A DNA stretch of 64,000 nt, from the NCBI GenBank assembly GCA_022360015.1, contig JAKSDQ010000334.1, positions 1-64,000 of the forward strand. The letters run 5' to 3'. The position numbers and the translations under genes were made by a program. The number at the start of each line of letters is the position of its first letter. Within the stretch, counting starts at the first letter, position 1. The DNA is from Cytophagales bacterium (GTDB lineage: Bacteria; Bacteroidota; Bacteroidia; Cytophagales; Cyclobacteriaceae). This document shows positions 58,945 through 64,000 of the stretch, piece after piece. Under the pieces are notes generated by a model. The model worked only from the letters and a program-made list of their open reading frames with translations, searched no databases and was not told where the DNA came from.

Positions 58945-60210
58945 ATGGTTATGCGTAGATTAGTTCTGTTTTTCATTTTTCTCGGTTTTTTGACAGATAG
59001 CTTTGGTTCCAAGATATTCGTTGCGATGGACGAAAGTCAATCCAATCACCTGAAGGCATATGGTATTGCCTATTGGGTATTGGAAAATGATGTAGATGTA
59101 GACTGGCTTTTGAATTATAAGGGGGGCAGCTTCATGTTTCAATATTATCAGAAATTTGAAAATGAATTGGTCATAAGAGGGGTTTCCTATCAGGTGGTCT
59201 CCGACGCACAGGCCAATCAGATTGTTAATGAAATCTCCAGTCCTTCGGTGAACACCGACCTTATGAAGCTTGAAAAAGCGCCGAAGATCGCTGTTTATTC
59301 GCCTAAAAATAAACAGCCCTGGGACGATGCGGTAACATTGGCCCTCACCTATGCGGAAATTCCATATACCGTTGTTTTCGACGATGAAGTGATGTATGAT
59401 GAACTGGCAAAATACGATTGGCTGCATTTACATCATGAAGACTTCACCGGTCAGTTTGGTAAATTTTATGCCAACTACAGAAATGCCCCCTGGTATATTG
59501 AGCAAAAACATCAGCAGGAAGAGCTGGCCAAAAAACATGGTTTTAATAAGGTATCCAAGCTCAAATCTGCTGTTTCTTCAAAAATAAGGGATTTTGTTGT
59601 TGGAGGTGGGTTCCTTTTTGCTATGTGCTCGGCCACTGACACCTATGACATCGCGCTGGCTGCCACTGGCATTGATATTGTAGACTACATGTTTGATGGT
59701 GATCCCCCCCATCCTCAGGCCCAAAAAAACCTGGATTATTCAAAAACATTTGCTTTTGAAAACTTCATACTGGAACGAAATCCTTTGGTGTATGAATTTT
59801 CAGATATTGACAATCAACAGGCGGAAAGAGGTTTAAGAGAACAAAATGACTATTTCACGCTATTTGAGTTTTCAGCTAAATGGGATCCTATCCCTACTAT
59901 GTTAACACAAAATCACACCAGAATCATTAAAGGTTTCATGGGACAAACTACCGCCTTTAAAAAGCGCCTTATAAAGGCCGATGTTACCATTATGGGAGAA
60001 ACCAAGTCTATCGACGAGGCACGGTATATTCACGGCATATTCGGCAAAGGGTTCTGGACTTTTTATGGTGGCCACGATCCCGAGGATTACCAGCATTATG
60101 TTAATGAAGAACCGACTGACTTGAATTTACATCCTAATTCCCCAGGTTACCGGCTTATATTAAACAATATTCTATTTCCCGCTGCCAAAAAGAAGAAACA
60201 GAAAACCTGA
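58945..60210 (+). CDS. Exported protein of the mis-named asparagine synthetase B family
   Basis: The 421-residue protein has a signal peptide (LVLFFIFLGFLTDSFGSK) and then KIFVAMDESQSNHLKAYGIA. Middle landmarks are YAEIPYTVVFDDEV, WLHLHHEDFTGQ, and FVVGGGFLFAMCSATDTYDI, resembling a glutamine-amidotransferase-like/ThuA-type core with a strand-nucleophile turn. Bacteroidota homologues are often labelled asparagine synthetase B, but it has no N-terminal Cys of a class-II glutaminase and no ATP-pyrophosphatase loop, and it is exported, so that label should not be used. True function unknown. Confidence 0.7.
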   Translation: MVMRRLVLFFIFLGFLTDSFGSKIFVAMDESQSNHLKAYGIAYWVLENDVDVDWLLNYKGGSFMFQYYQKFENELVIRGVSYQVVSDAQANQIVNEISSPSVNTDLMKLEKAPKIAVYSPKNKQPWDDAVTLALTYAEIPYTVVFDDEVMYDELAKYDWLHLHHEDFTGQFGKFYANYRNAPWYIEQKHQQEELAKKHGFNKVSKLKSAVSSKIRDFVVGGGFLFAMCSATDTYDIALAATGIDIVDYMFDGDPPHPQAQKNLDYSKTFAFENFILERNPLVYEFSDIDNQQAERGLREQNDYFTLFEFSAKWDPIPTMLTQNHTRIIKGFMGQTTAFKKRLIKADVTIMGETKSIDEARYIHGIFGKGFWTFYGGHDPEDYQHYVNEEPTDLNLHPNSPGYRLILNNILFPAAKKKKQKT

Positions 60211-60555
60211 CAGTCTGTATGACAGAATATAGAATCACACGCTAGCCTTTTGTCGATGTTGTCGGATCATTTTTTAACCAGCTTACCAGCCTAGGTACAA
60301 CCTATAGCTAAAATAATGGACCGGGTTCTGACTAAATAAAGCTAGAAATAAGATCGTCCAATAAGTATAAATGTGAGACTTTTGTCCAGGTTTTATTGGT
60401 GGCAACGAATAAACTCCTCATATCCGCTTTAATACAAGGCTACAGGCATGAAGCTTTCATAAATATTTGCCAATAAATTACTTTTCGTGCAAGGCAAAGT
60501 CAGCTCAGGCAAGTTTGAAGAATCCTGCCGGAAATCCTGTTGAGGATCACATCAC
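60211..60555. other. Intergenic region, no feature recognised
   Basis: About 345 bp between convergent genes. I see no coding frame with support, no clear terminator and no promoter. The word GTCCAATAAGT at 60357-60367 resembles the end of the MITE-like element at 45101, but no matching second arm was found. Confidence 0.4.
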
Positions 60556-61083
60556 TTACAAGCCATTTGTAAAATCGGTACACGAGACCACATTAAGATC
60601 ATTGAGCCTGTTGATGCCCACGTTGCCTCCTGCTAAGATTTCATCCTTGTAAATACCATCATCCAGGTGCACCCTGATACTTCCGTCAAAATTCAGGAGA
60701 TCCGCAAAGGTAAACTTGGTTTCATCCCCCAAAACACTAAAAATCGTGCGGCTTTTGCCTGATTCTCCCTCAACAGGATTTAATATGGCTACAAGCGCAC
60801 CATCGGCAGTTATAGGTTCTCTATGTAAATGCAAAGGATGGACGCCACCATCCTGTGTATTCGACAGCACTACCTCTGCCTGAATACTTTCGTCTTTTCG
60901 TTCCTTAAAAGTTATGTACCCTTCGTTGTTATAGTCCGATGAGGCAAATAACTGATAAGTAATTTCGCTTCCGGTGAATTCCCCCAGATCCTGATTCTGG
61001 CTGTCGTCATCACAACTTACCACAGTCAATACCAACCAGGCACATGACAAATAATAGAAAAATTTAAATCTTGATTGTAGCAT
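60556..61083 (-). CDS. CHRD-like lipoprotein (copy 1)
   Basis: The 175-residue lipoprotein has the signal YYLSCAWLVLTVVSC with lipobox Cys24, followed by an Asp-rich segment (DDDSQNQDLGEF). The single beta domain includes SNTQDGGVHPLHLHRE and LNFDGSIRVHLDD, which match the histidine pattern of CHRD domains (HxH in the middle, a later VH). It is homologous to the protein encoded 145 bp upstream on the same strand. A -7-type box TATATTTG (61096-61089, minus) ends 5 bp before the ATG, suggesting a leaderless mRNA. Confidence 0.72.
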   Translation of the reverse strand: MLQSRFKFFYYLSCAWLVLTVVSCDDDSQNQDLGEFTGSEITYQLFASSDYNNEGYITFKERKDESIQAEVVLSNTQDGGVHPLHLHREPITADGALVAILNPVEGESGKSRTIFSVLGDETKFTFADLLNFDGSIRVHLDDGIYKDEILAGGNVGINRLNDLNVVSCTDFTNGL

Positions 61084-61227
61084 TTTCCCAAATATATTTT
61101 CTACACTAATTTACTAAATTCCGGGCAAAACAGATAAACAATCTGTTGAATCCTTATTATCATAACGAAAAAACATGAAAAAATATTCATTAATCGGTAA
61201 GAAAAAAATAAAAAACAGGGTTTGTGC

Positions 61228-61713
61228 TTAATTAATGTTTTGATTATTGGCACTGTTCTGGCCAATATTGGTAGAGGCAAGGGCTACCCCAATGCTGGCA
61301 CCGTCCTGATGAATGACAATATGTCCGTCAAAAATCAACAATTCTTCAAAATTCAAAGGGGTAGCATTGGCCAATCCGGAAAACTCTGTAACACTTTGAC
61401 CAGCAGTGCCATCTACCGGCTCCATGATCAACGCTACCTCCCCGGGATCATCAATACTACCGAAGTACATAATGGCCGGGTGGAACTTTCCCTTTGTAGT
61501 ATTCTTCAATTGAATGGTGGCCTGTAGACTACCGTCTTTTTTTTCTCTGAATAAAATGCTCCCTGTGACGGCGTAAATAGACTCTGCTTCAAACAAATAA
61601 ACAGTCTCTTTGCCTGAAAAATCACCTAAATCCGGTGGATTATCATCACATGAAGCCAGGATCAATATGATTACACACAAAATTAACCGGCAAGATTTAC
61701 AGAAACAGCTCAT
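61228..61713 (-). CDS. CHRD-like lipoprotein (copy 2)
   Basis: The 161-residue lipoprotein (MSCFCKSCRLILCVIILILASCDDN, lipobox LASC at about 21-24; only part is the signal) shares with copy 1 the layout Cys-acidic-LGDFSGKETVY, then KDGSLQATIQLKNTT, then HPAIMYFG, then MEPVDGTAGQSVTEF and LLIFDGHIVIHQD. The HPLHLHRE histidines of copy 1 are mostly replaced (HPAIMYFG), so any metal binding may differ. An upstream ATG at 61731 is also possible. The tandem arrangement points to local duplication. Confidence 0.7.
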   Translation of the reverse strand: MSCFCKSCRLILCVIILILASCDDNPPDLGDFSGKETVYLFEAESIYAVTGSILFREKKDGSLQATIQLKNTTKGKFHPAIMYFGSIDDPGEVALIMEPVDGTAGQSVTEFSGLANATPLNFEELLIFDGHIVIHQDGASIGVALASTNIGQNSANNQNIN

Positions 61714-61858
61714 ATCACTAAAAAAAACCATTACGGGCTTAAAATCACAATGTTAATGATTTGCGGGCTAAATCATAAGGGATAAATTGTGTAAACCATT
61801 TGCAGGTAACATTTCTTTAGAAAATATAGAGACAATCCCCTGTAGCCGGGATATACCA

Positions 61859-62414
61859 CTAACCGAAAGACTCCCTCAAAACCAGTTTTGTAGCAAGAAT
61901 TATCTCCTGGTACACGGCGGTTCTTTGTCTGGCATGGCATTCCAACTCATCCACCAGGCTTTCGATGGCCATTTTACCCATTTCCTGCACGGGCTGCTGT
62001 ACTGCGGTGAGTGAGGGTTTCATTAGCATTGAAAAAGGGTCAACGCTAAACCCAATGACAGCGAGGTCATCGGGTATATGAAGGCCAACGCTCTGAGCGT
62101 AAAAAATAGTGGTGATGGCGGTTAAGTTGTTGGCGCATAATGCGGCATTGGGAGGGTTCTTACATGCTAAAATATCTTTAAGTACTAGGCAGCAGTCTTC
62201 TTTGGTAAGGCGAGTTTCCCTGATCAACCGGTGATCCGGGTCGATATGGTGATCAATGAGGGCTTTTTTATAACCTTCAAACCTTTCCCTGAATACCTTG
62301 CTGGTCATTGATCCGCCAATATGTGCAATGCGCCTGTGGCTGTTGTTTATCAGATAACAGATAGCGTTGTAGGCACCTGAAAAGTTATCGACCATAATTT
62401 TAGTGGCATGTTTG
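61859..62414 (-). pseudogene. C-terminal half of a LacI-family regulator
   Basis: About 185 codons encode the second part of the periplasmic-binding-like ligand domain: TKIMVDNFSGAYNAICYLIN, RRIAHIGGSMTSKVFRERFE, NAALCANNLTAITTIFYAQS, GLHIPDDLAVIGFSVDPFS and the ending EIILATKLVLRESF. The DNA-binding domain and the first half of the ligand domain are missing. Upstream of about 62414 the sequence changes into an out-of-frame SusC fragment, so this is a deletion junction. A short frame continues upstream but has no family similarity. The remnant cannot bind DNA. Confidence 0.85.
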
Positions 62415-63445
62415 TATCTTGTCAAGCCTGTAGCCAAAAGCCGGTGTCTCATCAAAGGCGTAGACCGTCCTTCGCAACCTTCCAAAAGTTGGATAAGGAT
62501 CTACCGCTGTATTACCTACCTCACCGTAAGAAGCCCGTAGTTTTAACTCCGTCAGGAAGTTTACGCCCGACATAAAATGCTCGTCAATAATTCTCCGGCC
62601 GGCCGACAGTCCAGGGAAGAAGTTCCATTTATCCCCCGGGGCCAGATGGGAAGATCCATCCGCCCGTAAAGTTGCCTGAATCAGGTATTTCCCATCCAAA
62701 TCATAATTAATCCGCCCCATATTAAGCATTTCTATGGACGCTATATCCTGGGGATTGATATCGGCCAGTGTAGACTCAGTAGCTTCCCTGCGTCCGTCAT
62801 CCTGCTGATCAAGGATGGCTGTGTTACCGCTGGTTTGAGGGATTCCATCGATGACAATCAACGGGTCATTACTTGCAGTAAGAGATTGCCTGCCTCTGAT
62901 CCTGATGGATGACCCTGCACCCGGCCGGCCACCTTGCGAGACGATGTCAACGCCAGGAACCTGGCCCTGTAATGCCTGGGCGGTACTGGCTGTGGGTATC
63001 CGTTTGATCGACTCACCGTCGATTGAGGAGATGGCTGCGGTTACATCCCGTTTTTCCTGGGTACCATAACCCACCACAATCACTTCCTGCAAGGAAGCAA
63101 TATCGGCCAAAAGCGTTACATTAATAATGGACTGGTTCCCAATTTCCATTTTCTCTGTAACAAATCCCACAAAACTAAACAAGAGTACACATGGCTGCCA
63201 TCAGGAACAGCAATCCGGTAATCACCCGCAGTATCGGTGATGACCCCTGTGGAAGTTCCCTCCACCAATACATTTACGCCAGGTAAGCCTTCTCCGTTAT
63301 CATCGGTAACTTTACCTGTTACACGATTCTGCGCCTGTACATCAATCGCAGAAAATAGTAAAAGCATACTCCATATAAGAAGCCTTAAAAGTGATTTCTC
63401 AAAAATCGAAACCCTTTCATAACCATTCTTCCTGCGCAGTGACAT
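62415..63445 (-). pseudogene. SusC-like transporter remnant with frameshift and internal deletion
   Basis: Start at 63445 with a hydrophobic signal region, then the carboxypeptidase-like domain (NRVTGKVTDDNGEGLPGVNV). A frameshift near 63180 (an extra GT within CATGTGTACTC explains it) moves the plug domain to another frame: VGYGTQEKRDVTAAISSIDG to DINPQDIASIEMLN. At that point the expected KDASAxAIYG continuation is replaced directly by MGRINYDLDGKYLIQATLRA, a late barrel segment, so several hundred codons are deleted. The barrel then stops near 62415 at the junction with the LacI remnant. At least three independent lesions are visible. Confidence 0.87.
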
Positions 63446-64000
63446 ACCTGCGCACCTGAACCTTTTTAGGTACTTGTTTTCTCATAGTTTACAATTTAGA
63501 TTATTAGATTATAGGTTTAGGATACCATCATTAGCGGTATTTTTAAGTTTTGATTTGACTTTATAGTTTCGGACCTGTTTTAGGTTATTCCGGTTCTTGT
63601 GCGTCCTTTATTATTTCGCAGGTTTTTGAGGAAGCAGGCTCATTGTGACGGTTTGTTTTACAGTTGTACAAGCGCTTGCACAAACTATTCTAAATTTCTA
63701 ACAGTCTGCATATATGTTCCATCACTCCATTGCCATCAGACGATACTATATAGGCTTCAGGTTGGATGAAGGTGGAAACACCAATCACAGGTATTCGGAC
63801 CAACTTCACCTTTACTTTCATGACAGTTAAAACATCTTTTACCCTGACACCAACCGTTCATTTTTGTTTTTAACTGTTTTTCTGCCAAAAAACCAGCGCT
63901 TAAAACCTGTTACGGCAACCCGTTTCAGGCAAAAAGTGACGCAATCATATGATAAACAACTGAATTAAAGGCATTGTTCAATAGGGAAGCCGTCTGAACC
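63446..64000. other. Upstream region of the collapsed SusC locus
   Basis: About 555 bp without a supported gene. It contains the LacI-type operator at 63664-63683, AT-rich sequence between 63480 and 63560, and nothing else recognisable up to the window end. Confidence 0.5.
63664..63683. promoter_or_regulatory. LacI-family operator
   Basis: TTGTACAAGCGCTTGCACAA is a 20-bp dyad matching its complement at nine of ten pairs, with the central CG and AAGCGCTT core usual for LacI/GalR-family sites. It lies about 220 bp upstream of the decayed SusC start, on the side where the regulator would have acted. Confidence 0.75.

Overview
The window looks like a chromosomal segment from a Bacteroidota bacterium, most likely a marine or soil Cytophagales (Fulvivirga-like). 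This is an inference. It rests on SusC/SusD outer-membrane pairs, a HmuY haem lipoprotein, SprB-type secreted repeat proteins, a type IX secretion (T9SS) sorting-tail remnant, and several matches to the Bacteroidota promoter -7 box TAnnTTTG in place of sigma70 boxes. No rRNA, tRNA, CRISPR array, intact insertion sequence or prophage was recognised.

Layout. 1-2035: minus-strand pair of secreted SprB-like proteins; the larger runs off the left edge and carries nearly identical 237-bp tandem repeats. 2396-4364: ferritin and a DUF819 membrane protein. 5054-10953: NADPH glutamate synthase (gltBD), followed by a strong hairpin and an orphan T9SS tail fragment. 11325-16144: FRG-domain protein, two aldo/keto reductases, an MBL-fold hydrolase and a TetR regulator. 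16658-19272: IorAB-type molybdenum hydroxylase. 19494-24685: DUF2339/DUF3999 pair, a membrane J-domain protein and a HAD phosphatase. 24763-27665: sterol-desaturase-family hydroxylase, then an arsR-arsC pair with a hairpin-bearing micro-ORF between them and no efflux pump. 27833-35541: an orphan NarL-type regulator and a haem uptake cluster hmuT-U-V-S-R-Y. 35793-40172: ABC-F ATPase, an outer-membrane protein and a LVIVD-repeat lipoprotein broken by one in-frame UGA. 40679-45080: a SusCD pair. 45101-51344: a MITE-like inverted-repeat element, two paralogous 248-residue secreted proteins of unknown function, an FKBP isomerase, a subtilase, and an alpha/beta hydrolase with its TetR repressor and two matching operators. 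51573-60210: YwqK/MORN-type repeat protein, M16 peptidase lipoprotein, an unknown 203+75-residue pair, a MacB-type permease and a periplasmic protein of the family often labelled asparagine synthetase B. 60556-64000: two paralogous CHRD-like lipoproteins, then a collapsed polysaccharide-utilisation locus: the C-terminal half of a LacI regulator joined to a frameshifted and internally deleted SusC gene, with a LacI-type operator still upstream.

The genes fit a free-living heterotroph taking up large substrates and haem through TonB-dependent receptors, with ordinary nitrogen assimilation and iron storage. I found no complete multi-gene system that is clearly new. The best candidates for new biology are the arsR-arsC micro-ORF hairpin, the duplicated 248-residue secreted family, the unknown 203/75-residue pair, and the orphan regulator beside the haem cluster. 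Gene decay (T9SS tail, LVIVD nonsense codon, LacI-SusC composite) is a clear second theme.
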